Below are positions 1 through 6,429 of a DNA stretch of 12,539 nt, in pieces (within the stretch, counting starts at the first letter, position 1; each line of letters begins with the position of its first letter). Under the pieces are notes generated by a model that was given only the letters and a program-made list of their open reading frames with translations, was not told the DNA's origin and made no database searches. The DNA is from an uncultured Bacilli bacterium (GTDB taxonomy: Bacteria; Bacillota_I; Bacilli_A; RF39; UBA660). The stretch is from assembly GCA_910583945.1 (NCBI GenBank), contig CAJTYF010000044.1:1-12539 (forward strand), read 5' to 3'. The position numbers were made by a program, and so were the translations under genes.

Positions 1-58
1 CTATTTCAATTATACACTACTTTTATTTATCAGTCATTATGTTTAACACAACATAAAA

Positions 59-83
59 CAAAAAAAACAAGAGAATCCCTTGT
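59..83 (-). terminator. Rho-independent terminator, leftward
   Basis: Read on the minus strand, ACAAGGG and CTCTTGT pair across a three-base loop (bases 67-83, one G-U pair) and are followed by an eight-base T tract (plus-strand A run from about 59). It lies downstream of the small leftward gene ending at 209 and would end that transcript. The T tract and compact stem make this a good call. Confidence 0.65.
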
Positions 84-208
84 GCAAACTAAAAAATAAT
101 ATTAGAAGTAATTTTTGATAGTAATTTCATCTATCATAGCAAGTGTAACACTTTCCTAAATGATTGTCGAGGGAAACAATCAGTAAAAAAAGGGAAGATA
201 TCGGTAAT
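84..208. other. Non-coding stretch with two small inverted repeats
   Basis: No convincing reading frame is seen on either strand. Two inverted repeats stand out: AAGTGT/ACACTT around one central base (141-153), and TGATTGT/ACAATCA around an eight-base loop (161-182). Neither is followed by a T tract, so they are not obvious terminators. A relaxase origin or a protein-binding site is possible but unproven. Confidence 0.4.
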
Positions 209-472
209 TTACTTTTTATTTATTTTATTCATAGCATTTAATAGATTAATAAACTTAGTTAAAGAAATAAGCAAATTTGAATTAAGTAAATATATTTTTT
301 CTTCATTATCATAAAGTAGAACAATAAGAGTATTATTCTTATTACTAGCAACTATCTTATGTGGTTCTTGTAAACTTAAATTTGTTTTATCAAATTTTAT
401 TAAATGTCCATTAATAAATTCTACTTCTAAGTTTCCGATACTCACTTTCATTTTTAGTTTTTTTAACTTCAC
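209..472 (-). CDS. Small hypothetical protein, probably the 3' part of a frameshifted gene
   Basis: This 87-residue frame has a believable protein pattern: a basic start, a strand-like GNLEVEF stretch near residue 14, and alternating hydrophobic segments to a lysine-rich end. I do not recognise the family. Neither the GTG at 472 nor the ATG at 451 has a ribosome binding site in front of it. A strong AAAGGAG does lie at 519-525, but it leads into another frame (411-515). That suggests one gene broken by a +1/-1 shift near 415-450, or two overlapping coupled genes. The leftward terminator at 59-83 fits as its end. Upstream is repeat R1 with its hairpin, so in arrangement it parallels the 94-residue gene that follows R3. 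Confidence 0.45.
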   Translation of the reverse strand: MKLKKLKMKVSIGNLEVEFINGHLIKFDKTNLSLQEPHKIVASNKNNTLIVLLYDNEEKIYLLNSNLLISLTKFINLLNAMNKINKK

Positions 473-515
473 AAGGAAATTCTAAAGATTCTATGGTCGT
501 TTCATAATTATTCAT
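411..515 (-). other. Short ORF with good RBS, likely 5' fragment of the small gene at 209-472
   Basis: ATG at 515 follows AAAGGAG (519-525), though only three bases separate them. The frame runs 34 codons to a TAA at 411 and overlaps the 209-472 frame, offset by one base. It begins MNNYETTIES and becomes lysine-rich. It is probably the original N terminus of the downstream product, separated by a frameshift. An independent small peptide cannot be excluded. Confidence 0.35.
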
Positions 516-577
516 CAACTCCTTTAGACAATGAAAAAAGCTCATAATATCAAATACTATGAACTTGTTTTATAAAT

Positions 578-608
578 AAAAAAACCGACACTCCAATTAA
601 GGCGTGCG
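578..608 (-). terminator. Hairpin terminator left of repeat R1
   Basis: On the minus strand, CGCACGCC pairs with GGAGTGTCG across TTAATT (586-608), with one mismatch and one bulge, and is followed by a seven-base T run. It can end transcripts of the AlbA-domain gene (695-1993) or act as an attenuator before the small gene at 209-515. Repeats R2 and R3 have a hairpin at the same relative position but with different sequence. Confidence 0.5.
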
Positions 609-622
609 AGTTTAAACCTCAA

Positions 623-691
623 TGGAGCGAATGACATAGATATCTACAACTTTTTCACTTCTTAACGATTTGATATATAAAATATCAACCA
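623..691. repeat. Repeat R1, truncated copy of the dispersed control repeat
   Basis: This block matches the left half of R2 (2127-2260) and R3 (8312-8445) in the same orientation. It includes the palindrome-containing TAGATATCTA core and the perfect inverted repeat TTGATAT/ATATCAA (670-676 and 682-688). Relative to R2 it has two G-to-A changes near 632-636 and lacks one base in the pyrimidine run at 650-655. Similarity ends at about 691, four bases before the stop codon of the neighbouring leftward gene. The right half, with the rightward -10 and the cargo start, is missing, so this looks like a rearrangement scar. Confidence 0.8.
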
Positions 692-694
692 ATT

Positions 695-1993
695 TTATTT
701 TAACACATAATATATGTTTTTACCAGAACCAGCCTGTTCTAAAATATTTTCATTTATCATTTTATTTAAAATGTCGTTTGCTCTTGTTTTGGAAACATCT
801 AAAAGAGATTCAACAATTAGTCTATTTATTCTATTGTTTTTCTTTAAATATTCTATTATTTGTTCTTCTTGCGTTAAACTTGATGGTAAAACTTTTTTAT
901 TATCATCAAAGTAATTAACGTTATATAAAGTTACTTTAAAAGCATTGTCTGAGTCTAATATTAAAGGTTTTTTATCATAAGTATTATATGACTCAATAAT
1001 TCTTCCAATACCTGTTCCGAAACTTTCCACATATTTTAATCTATAAAAAATATGTGCCAAATTTGGGTTTCTTGATTCTGACACTCCATAGTATAAATCT
1101 TTTATGCTAATTCCTTTTACTAAACCACCTAATGAGGTGATTTCATAGTGATCATCAAAAAGTGAAATTAAAATACTTCCCGTAAAATTATAATCTCTAT
1201 GTATTATAGCATTTAATAAAGATTCCCTTAAAGCATACTCTGGATAATCTCTTAAATCTTGTCTTTCTAAACCTACAATTTTTCCTTTTGTTTTATTGTA
1301 TAAATCCAAATATTCATAGGTGTCATTTACTTGTTTTAAAACCGAGCCAGTAAATTCTTTTCTATCTTTAAATTCTAATTTATTATTTCCATTAAAAATA
1401 GCACATTTTATAGAGTAAGGACATTCATCAGATAAAAGTAATCCCAAATTTGTATATTGATTATTTAAATTTGTAATATTCAATGTTTTACATTTACTAT
1501 CATTTATTTCGATATTATGTTTCTTAAAAGTATCTTTTAGATACTCAAAATGCAAATTTTGATTACTGGAAACATTATTTTCAAAAGAATTGCTATTACT
1601 TTCTAAAATCATTTTCTTTATAACTTCTTCACTAGCTTGAACAGAGACATTTCCATGTCTTAGATATACTCCAGACGATTTTAATCCTTTATCCGCTAAA
1701 TAATAAGGTTTATTTGGGGCTTCATTCACTTTTACTATAATAATATCTTTATTTTCGATATTTTCAATATATATTTTTGTATAAAGTGTTAAATCAGAAC
1801 ATATACCATCACGAATCATGCCACTTAAGGACTCTAAATCCTTTTTGGCGTTTTTCAGACCAACTATATTGCTATCATCATCAATACCAATATAAATTGT
1901 TCCATTGTTAGTATTAGCGAATGCTATTATTTCTTTTTTTATATCTTTTGTAAGTTCAACTTTTAACTCTGTTCCTTGATCTTCTTTATACAT
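695..1993 (-). CDS. AlbA_2 (Schlafen-type)/HATPase_c_4/winged-helix protein, putative DNA-binding regulator
   Basis: The 432-residue product has the layout of the widespread family often labelled putative DNA-binding or RecG-related ATP-binding protein. An AlbA_2-like domain comes first (about 5-120: ELKVELTKDIKKEIIAFANT, then GTIYIGIDDD). A middle region holds ESLLNAIIHRDY (about 262-273) and a GHKL-like FGTGIGRI (about 330-337). A C-terminal winged helix follows (about 378-432: TQEEQIIEYLKKNN, RANDILNKM). The start is set at ATG 1993, with GGGTGAT at 1998-2004 as the ribosome binding site; the GTG at 2002 lies inside that site. A strong promoter precedes it. It is transcribed away from cargo A and ends against truncated repeat R1. 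Members occur in regulators and defence loci, and no precise role can be assigned here. Confidence 0.88.
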   Translation of the reverse strand: MYKEDQGTELKVELTKDIKKEIIAFANTNNGTIYIGIDDDSNIVGLKNAKKDLESLSGMIRDGICSDLTLYTKIYIENIENKDIIIVKVNEAPNKPYYLADKGLKSSGVYLRHGNVSVQASEEVIKKMILESNSNSFENNVSSNQNLHFEYLKDTFKKHNIEINDSKCKTLNITNLNNQYTNLGLLLSDECPYSIKCAIFNGNNKLEFKDRKEFTGSVLKQVNDTYEYLDLYNKTKGKIVGLERQDLRDYPEYALRESLLNAIIHRDYNFTGSILISLFDDHYEITSLGGLVKGISIKDLYYGVSESRNPNLAHIFYRLKYVESFGTGIGRIIESYNTYDKKPLILDSDNAFKVTLYNVNYFDDNKKVLPSSLTQEEQIIEYLKKNNRINRLIVESLLDVSKTRANDILNKMINENILEQAGSGKNIYYVLK

Positions 1994-2010
1994 TTTTATC
2001 ACCCAGTAAT

Positions 2011-2039
2011 ATTATATACAAAATAAAAAATATTATCAA
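2011..2039 (-). promoter_or_regulatory. Sigma-A-type promoter of the AlbA-domain gene
   Basis: On the minus strand TTGATA (2034-2039) and a perfect TATAAT (2011-2016) are separated by 17 bases. The ribosome binding site and start codon follow within 20 bases, so the leader is very short. Confidence 0.7.
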
Positions 2040-2045
2040 TGTATT

Positions 2046-2078
2046 CGACCACTTTTCGACCACTTTCCGACCATGGTC
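2046..2078. repeat. Three tandem 11-bp repeats (CGACCACTTT-like) ending in a palindrome
   Basis: Three successive 11-bp units begin with CGACCA: CGACCACTTTT, CGACCACTTTC and CGACCATGGTC. The last contains the perfect palindrome GACCATGGTC (2069-2078). The array lies just upstream of the leftward promoter at 2011-2039, spaced close to one helical turn. This is an expected geometry for a regulator-binding site. Iteron-like replication repeats are another possibility, but no rep gene is present. Confidence 0.55.
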
Positions 2079-2088
2079 AGTTTTCTCG

Positions 2089-2163
2089 TTAAAAAATCGA
2101 ACCAAAAGGTTCGAATAAATTACAACTGGAGCGAATGGCGTAGATATCTACAACCTTTTTCAC
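2089..2163 (-). other. Candidate leader ORF in R2 overlapping its terminator
   Basis: A GTG at 2163 opens a 24-codon frame whose first residues read M(V)KKVVDIYAIRS, the same as the mini-ORF in R3. In R2 it runs through both arms of the hairpin and stops in the T tract, an arrangement seen in attenuators. The weak point is the lack of a clear Shine-Dalgarno sequence before the GTG, so translation is uncertain. Confidence 0.3.
2091..2114 (-). terminator. Hairpin terminator left of repeat R2
   Basis: TCGAACC (2097-2103) and GGTTCGA (2108-2114) form a perfect seven-base stem with an AAAA loop on the plus strand. On the minus strand it is followed by TTTTTT, so it terminates leftward transcription coming out of R2, before the AlbA gene's own promoter. 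Confidence 0.65.
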
Positions 2164-2174
2164 TTCTTAACGAT

Positions 2175-2204
2175 TTGATATATAAAATATCAATCACTGA
2201 TAAT
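2175..2204 (+). promoter_or_regulatory. Rightward promoter in R2 for the nucleotidyltransferase operon
   Basis: TTGATA (2175-2180), an 18-base spacer and GATAAT (2199-2204) predict a start near 2211 and a leader of about 70 bases. The -35 overlaps the left arm of the inverted repeat, so a protein bound there would block it. All of these positions are retained in R3. Confidence 0.5.
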
Positions 2205-2233
2205 ATTTTAACACAAGTTTGGCTTTATGTCTC
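2205..2233 (-). promoter_or_regulatory. Leftward extended -10 promoter in R2
   Basis: On the minus strand GAGACA (2228-2233), a 17-base spacer and TAAAAT (2205-2210), with an upstream TG at the extended -10 position, are conserved with R3. The -10 directly abuts the -10 of the rightward promoter, so the two promoters probably compete for polymerase. Confidence 0.45.
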
Positions 2234-2279
2234 GATAAAATCACGATTTTTTGGTAAAATTGTTACGGAAGGTGTTAAT

Positions 2280-3401
2280 ATGACAGATGTTGAAAAAAAC
2301 TTATTTGCAAGAAATAATAAAATCATTGAAGTAATAATGAAAGAAATGCAAGAAAAATGTCCTAATGCGATTGATTTAATTGGAATTGGTGGCTCATTTT
2401 GTAATGGAGACATTTATGAAAAATCAGATTTGGATTTAGTAATCATTTATAATAATGATAGAGCAAAATGTTTAGATAAATGTTTTATTATTGAGGATGT
2501 TGGCTTTGATGTATATACTCAAGATTGGGGTAGATTTGAAGTTATGGCTGAGTATAATCATCCTTATGTTACTAAATTATTTGATTTAAATGTTGTATAT
2601 TCAAGAAACGAAGAAGTATTGCAAAAGTATAAACTATATCAAAATCGTGTTAAGTCTAATATGGACAATACAGAACTTGTTAATAAACATATTGGAGAAC
2701 ATTTTATTAAAGTTTTATCAAGTGTTAATTCTTTACAAAATGCTTCTAATATTGGTATTGCATATAGAAAATTAGCAAGTATTATCAAAGAAATTGAGTT
2801 TATTCTTTTTATGGTTAATAGAACTTATGTTAAAAGAGGAACAAAAAGAGTCCCAGAAGAAATTGCAAATTTACAATTATTGCCCCAAGATTTTTTACCA
2901 ATTTATAATGAAATAGTAAATTGCAAGACATTAGAAGAAATTCAAAATAAAGTATTAATGCTTGTAAGTCCAATTAAAAATCTATTAGATAGTATGGATA
3001 TAAGTTATGAATTAACAGAAGAAAATAAAAATAGTTTAGCAAAAAGAGCGATAAACGCGACTGATTTACCAGGAACTTATGAAGAAATCTATTCAAATTG
3101 GAAAAATAAGATGTATCATGCTATTGATATCAATAGTACCTACTTATCTTTTGTAACTATGAGTTCTTGTCAAGAATTCTATGATGAAATGGCAGATGAA
3201 TTTGATATTCCTAGAATAGAATTATTATCAAATTACAGTCCTGATGATTTAAAAGGGAATGCTATTGCTTTTGATAATGCTTTAAGTGAATGGAAAAAAC
3301 TATATGATATGTTTGGATTAGAAATACAATATTATTCTAATTTAGAAGAATTTGAAAATTTAAGTAAAGGAAATGATAGAGATGGAAGTAAAAAAATTTA
3401 A
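2280..3401 (+). CDS. Nucleotidyltransferase (NTP_transf_2-type), possible antibiotic-modifying enzyme
   Basis: The 373-residue product has the polymerase-beta-like nucleotidyltransferase signature: GIGGSFCNGD (about 35-44), followed by SDLDLVI with metal-binding Asp50 and Asp52. Such enzymes move a nucleotide monophosphate onto a hydroxyl of an acceptor; aminoglycoside and lincosamide nucleotidyltransferases belong here. The long C-terminal half is mainly helical and acidic, and I cannot tie it to a named subclass. ATG 2280 is chosen because GGAAGGTG (2267-2274) sits five bases upstream. The same frame stays open leftward to 2073, but that part encodes repeat R2 and lacks an RBS. The gene is driven from R2 and overlaps the downstream acetyltransferase, so they are probably co-translated. 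Resistance is inferred from family and partner. A toxin or defence nucleotidyltransferase is the alternative. Confidence 0.85.
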   Translation: MTDVEKNLFARNNKIIEVIMKEMQEKCPNAIDLIGIGGSFCNGDIYEKSDLDLVIIYNNDRAKCLDKCFIIEDVGFDVYTQDWGRFEVMAEYNHPYVTKLFDLNVVYSRNEEVLQKYKLYQNRVKSNMDNTELVNKHIGEHFIKVLSSVNSLQNASNIGIAYRKLASIIKEIEFILFMVNRTYVKRGTKRVPEEIANLQLLPQDFLPIYNEIVNCKTLEEIQNKVLMLVSPIKNLLDSMDISYELTEENKNSLAKRAINATDLPGTYEEIYSNWKNKMYHAIDINSTYLSFVTMSSCQEFYDEMADEFDIPRIELLSNYSPDDLKGNAIAFDNALSEWKKLYDMFGLEIQYYSNLEEFENLSKGNDRDGSKKI

Positions 3402-4317
3402 TTTTGAAACAGATTACGAAAGAGTAAAGGATTTTTTAACAGAGAGCTATAAAGAAAATAAAAACATGGTTTGTTGGCTACCTCAAAGATTTGATGATTT
3501 AGTATTTAGAGTAGACACCCTTTATAGAGATGAAAGGGGAAAATTAGCTTCTCAAAATTTTGTATATATTTGGGAAGAAAACAATAATATTATTGGTGTT
3601 GTAATTCCTGATGGAGATTGCTTTAACTCTAGTATCAAAAATGGTTATGAGCATATTTTTCCAGAGATGTTAGATTTAGCAGAAGAAAAGTTAAAACCTC
3701 TTTTTGATAAAAAAGATAATGGAAAGATTGATTTTTGTGTTGTATCACATGATAGTTTAAAATATCAAGCAGATGAATTATTAAAAAGAGGATATAAAAA
3801 AGGTGAAGATGGTGATTATGATAATGTTGCAAAACCTTTGGAAACAAATTATATAATAGATTTACCAGAAGGATTTTCTTTAAGTTTTGGTGAAGAATTT
3901 GACGATAATACCAAAGCAAAAGCCTGTCATTATGGATTCAAGCCACAAGATGATGATGGAATATTAACAGGATCATTTAGAGAAGGCATTCTTGCTTATA
4001 AAGGAAGAAAAAATTCTAGTTTCTTTAAAGATAGCTTTGAAAGTCTAGTTATTACCAATGATAAAGATATTTGTACTTATAGTTTTTGCTATGTAGATAA
4101 AAATACAAGCACTGCATTTATTGAACCTGTATGCACTAGAGAAAAATATAGAAAAATGGGATTATGCAAAGAAATGTTGCATGGAACAATTAATAGATTA
4201 AAAGAAATGAATATAGAAAGAGCCTATATAAACTCATTTGCTTGGAGAAAAAAGGTTTATAATAGTGCTGGTTTTGAGACAGAAGATTCAATAGGTTTTT
4301 GGTACAAGGAAATATAA
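3382..4317 (+). CDS. Two-domain GNAT N-acetyltransferase
   Basis: The product is about 311 residues, twice the usual GNAT length. A degenerate N-terminal half (EVKKFNFETDYERVKDFL, then VYIWEENNNIIGVVIPDG near 55-75) is followed by a complete C-terminal GNAT unit. In that unit the acetyl-CoA motif reads YRKMGLCKEML (about 256-266), then YNSAGFETEDSIGFWYKEI at the end. It would transfer an acetyl group from acetyl-CoA to an amine. The ATG at 3382 is preferred over 3373 because AAAGGA at 3366-3371 is correctly spaced for it. Either start overlaps the end of the nucleotidyltransferase by 20-30 bases, implying coupling. A hairpin terminator follows at 4327, making a two-gene operon. Acylation of the same compound the partner adenylylates is a reasonable but untested idea. 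Confidence 0.85.
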   Translation: MEVKKFNFETDYERVKDFLTESYKENKNMVCWLPQRFDDLVFRVDTLYRDERGKLASQNFVYIWEENNNIIGVVIPDGDCFNSSIKNGYEHIFPEMLDLAEEKLKPLFDKKDNGKIDFCVVSHDSLKYQADELLKRGYKKGEDGDYDNVAKPLETNYIIDLPEGFSLSFGEEFDDNTKAKACHYGFKPQDDDGILTGSFREGILAYKGRKNSSFFKDSFESLVITNDKDICTYSFCYVDKNTSTAFIEPVCTREKYRKMGLCKEMLHGTINRLKEMNIERAYINSFAWRKKVYNSAGFETEDSIGFWYKEI

Positions 4318-4326
4318 AAATTTATG

Positions 4327-4357
4327 AAGATGATGATTATAATTTCATCTTTTTTTT
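4327..4357 (+). terminator. Terminator after the nucleotidyltransferase-GNAT operon
   Basis: AAGATGA (4327-4333) pairs with TCATCTT (4345-4351), with the inner self-complementary ATTATAAT, and is followed by a T run to 4357. Its outer arms resemble those of the two relaxase terminators (6391-6429 and 11013-11058). Confidence 0.7.
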
Positions 4358-4388
4358 GTTTTATTACATATATTTTTAGTATAAATAG

Positions 4389-4416
4389 TTAAGAAAAAAG
4401 GGAGATGTGTTATAAT
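4389..4416 (+). promoter_or_regulatory. Promoter of the PIN-like membrane protein gene
   Basis: A perfect TATAAT (4411-4416) with an extended -10 TG (TGTTATAAT) has a weak -35 (TTAAGA, 4389-4394) 16 bases upstream. The predicted start near 4423 lies just ahead of the GGTGAG ribosome binding site at 4430-4434, so this gene is transcribed independently of the operon before it. Confidence 0.55.
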
Positions 4417-4438
4417 TATGTTGAAAGTGGTGAGCAGT

Positions 4439-6391
4439 ATGAAAAATAATAATGCATTAATAAGTACAGCACTGTTAACAGCAATTTTTGAAGAAAAAAA
4501 ACAAGATACTATTTCACTAATAATTCCCTTTATCATAAATATTATATATAATGATACTACAATTAGCTATGAAGATATCGTTAAGAAAATGCAAAAGGAC
4601 TATTCATTTAATAATTTTCCACAAGCAATTATTCGAATTATTATTAATAGATTGAAAAGTCAAAAAATATTAAAGCAAGAAAATAATGAGTATATTTTTA
4701 TAACTGATGTTAGTAAAATAGTTAAGGAGTTTAATGAGAGAAGAGAAAAATCAAAAAAAGAAATAGATACTGTAATAAATTCATTAAATGAGTTTTTTAA
4801 ACAACATATGGCTTTAAAAATGAGTTATTTAGATTGTAGAAATTCATTTGCAAAGTTTCTAGATAAAAATGGATATCTTCTTTATGAAAATATAAATAAT
4901 TCTACAAGACTATCAAAATATAATGATAAAATTAATTATAATATAGGGTTATTTATAAATGAGCATAAATTAGCTCAGGACTTGATTTTTGATTATTTAA
5001 AAAACATTATTGAAGGATCACTGATTGCTAATGCCTTATATGTAAATATAGAAAATAATAATAATAGTGATCTAAGTAAACTAACTTGCTATTTTGATAC
5101 CCCATTTATGCTTAGGGTGTTGGAATTTAAAGAACCAGAATTTAATACTTCAGCATTGGAATTAGTCAAATTATTAAAAGAACAAAAAGTAAAAATTAAA
5201 TGCTTTAAACATAATTATAATGAAATTGAAAATATTGTAGAAGAATATATTAGAAATTTTGGTAAAACACAGGATAAAACTTTAGAAAACTTTGTTATAA
5301 AAGATTATAGTTTAACAGAAGTAAGGGAAATTTTAGATAATCTTGAGGATTTATTTAAAAATTTAGAAATTGAGATAATAGATACTCCAGAATATAAGAA
5401 AGAGCAATATAAAGATATTATAGATGAAAAAAGATTAGCAGACAATTTAAAAGCAGTTTATAAAGATGAAAAAGTGAGTAATAAAACAATTGATAATGAT
5501 GTTGCATCAATATCAGCAATTATGAGGTTAAGAAAGGGAAAAGACTATAGAAAACTAGAAGATTGTCCAGCAATTTTTGTCACTACTAATAAAGATGTTA
5601 GAAGAGAAACAAATTTATTATTAAATTTGGATGAAACATTTAAAATTAGTCCTGCTATAAGTGATATTGATTTGACTGCAATAGTCTGGTTAAAATCTTT
5701 AGTTAGTAATAAAGATTTACCCGAAATAAAATTAACGGAAAATGCAATGGCTGCTATTAAACCGACAGATAGCATTAGAAAAAAATTTAACTCGACATTA
5801 GTAAACTTAAAACAAAGTAAAATAGATGTTTCACCATCATCATTATACAATTTGCTATGTAGTAATTATTATGTTGAAAAGTTAATGTTAAATGTTGAAG
5901 GAGATGTTAATAAAATTAATCCTAATATTTTATTATCAACCTATGAGTCTACATTGAGGGAGAATGAAATATTAGATAAAAATGAAAAGACATTGAAAGC
6001 AGATAATGATAGATTAATTCAGAGATTGTTGGAAAAAGAATCAGAAGATAAATTGTATAAAGAAAATGTATATTCAAAGTATAAAAAAATAGAAATACGC
6101 ATACAAAAGGCTATATTGATTCTAGAAAAGCTTATTCAAATTGGTGTTTGTTTTAGTTTATGCATATTTAGTTTGATGTATACAAAAGAAGAAAATTTTA
6201 GCATTACATTTACAAATATTTTGTTTTATATTTTAAGTTTTTATGCAATATTAGCTACATTTTTACCTGTAAGTATATTTTCTCTTTTTAAGTTAACTAT
6301 TGATAAAATAAATATAAACTTATTTCCATTTATTAATAAAAAAATAAATTTAAAGGCTGAAAAAACAATCAATGAGATATTTAAAAAATAA
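4439..6391 (+). CDS. Winged-helix / PIN-like / coiled-coil / two-TM protein, candidate membrane-tethered RNase
   Basis: The product is 650 residues from ATG 4439; an upstream in-frame ATG at 4418 lies before the predicted transcript start. An N-terminal winged-helix-like region (about 20-105) precedes a helical stretch. A PIN-like region comes next, with YFDTPFML (Asp220), NEIENIVEE (Glu262/Glu264), DNDVASISAIMRLRKG (Asp352, Asp354) and FVTTNKDV (Thr383, Asn384, Asp386). Spaced acidic residues with a terminal T-x-N/D strand are typical of PIN nucleases, which cut RNA using metal ions. A coiled coil (about 510-560) and two hydrophobic segments (about 565-583 and 588-617) follow, ending in a basic cytoplasmic-type tail. 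The family is not recognised by name. Location in a cassette beside a relaxase and the domain mix suggest a defence or abortive-infection effector. The nuclease call rests on motif reading only. Confidence 0.75.
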   Translation: MKNNNALISTALLTAIFEEKKQDTISLIIPFIINIIYNDTTISYEDIVKKMQKDYSFNNFPQAIIRIIINRLKSQKILKQENNEYIFITDVSKIVKEFNERREKSKKEIDTVINSLNEFFKQHMALKMSYLDCRNSFAKFLDKNGYLLYENINNSTRLSKYNDKINYNIGLFINEHKLAQDLIFDYLKNIIEGSLIANALYVNIENNNNSDLSKLTCYFDTPFMLRVLEFKEPEFNTSALELVKLLKEQKVKIKCFKHNYNEIENIVEEYIRNFGKTQDKTLENFVIKDYSLTEVREILDNLEDLFKNLEIEIIDTPEYKKEQYKDIIDEKRLADNLKAVYKDEKVSNKTIDNDVASISAIMRLRKGKDYRKLEDCPAIFVTTNKDVRRETNLLLNLDETFKISPAISDIDLTAIVWLKSLVSNKDLPEIKLTENAMAAIKPTDSIRKKFNSTLVNLKQSKIDVSPSSLYNLLCSNYYVEKLMLNVEGDVNKINPNILLSTYESTLRENEILDKNEKTLKADNDRLIQRLLEKESEDKLYKENVYSKYKKIEIRIQKAILILEKLIQIGVCFSLCIFSLMYTKEENFSITFTNILFYILSFYAILATFLPVSIFSLFKLTIDKININLFPFINKKINLKAEKTINEIFKK

Positions 6392-6429
6392 AGATGATAA
6401 GAAGCGCTAACGCTCAATATCATCTTTTT
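6391..6429. terminator. Bidirectional terminator between the PIN-like gene and mob1
   Basis: AAGATGATA (6391-6399) pairs with TATCATCTT (6418-6426), and an inner AGCG/CGCT stem closes on a CTAA loop. A run of T follows on the plus strand and a run of A precedes it, so it can stop both converging transcripts. It overlaps the last codons and TAG stop of mob1. The same structure, with a different loop, ends mob2. Confidence 0.75.

Larger units (their letters stand above)
2127..2260. repeat. Repeat R2, full 134-bp control repeat
   Basis: R2 aligns without gaps over 134 bp to R3 (8312-8445), at about 90 percent identity by eye, in the same orientation. Its left half is shared with R1. Contents from left to right are a conserved leftward mini-ORF, the 12-bp palindrome GTAGATATCTAC, the inverted repeat TTGATAT/ATATCAA (2175-2181, 2187-2193), back-to-back promoter motifs, and a conserved tail ending GGTAAAAT just before the cargo ribosome binding site. 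R2 and R3 are 6,185 bp apart and bracket cargo A, mob1 and the 94-residue gene. Confidence 0.88.

Noticed and set aside
670..918. Rightward frames over the 3' end of the AlbA-domain gene
   Set aside because: They lie antisense to a clear coding sequence, lack ribosome binding sites and have low-complexity products typical of AT-rich antisense frames.
2097..2114. tRNA or T-box element in the R region because of hairpins before the gene
   Set aside because: No cloverleaf, no T-box consensus and no specifier-loop pattern could be seen. Only simple terminator-type hairpins are present.
2251..2260. TTGGTAAAAT just before the nucleotidyltransferase (and 8437-8445) as the main -10
   Set aside because: A start from this motif would begin on the ribosome binding site itself. 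The TTGATA-18-GATAAT pair upstream is a better promoter.
2073..2279. N-terminal extension of the nucleotidyltransferase by 69 residues
   Set aside because: The frame is open, but it translates repeat R2 and the hairpin. There is no RBS at 2073, while a good RBS precedes ATG 2280. The predicted transcript starts near 2211.
3635..3919. 94-codon antisense frame within the GNAT gene
   Set aside because: Histidine- and leucine-rich product antisense to a well-supported gene, with no RBS.
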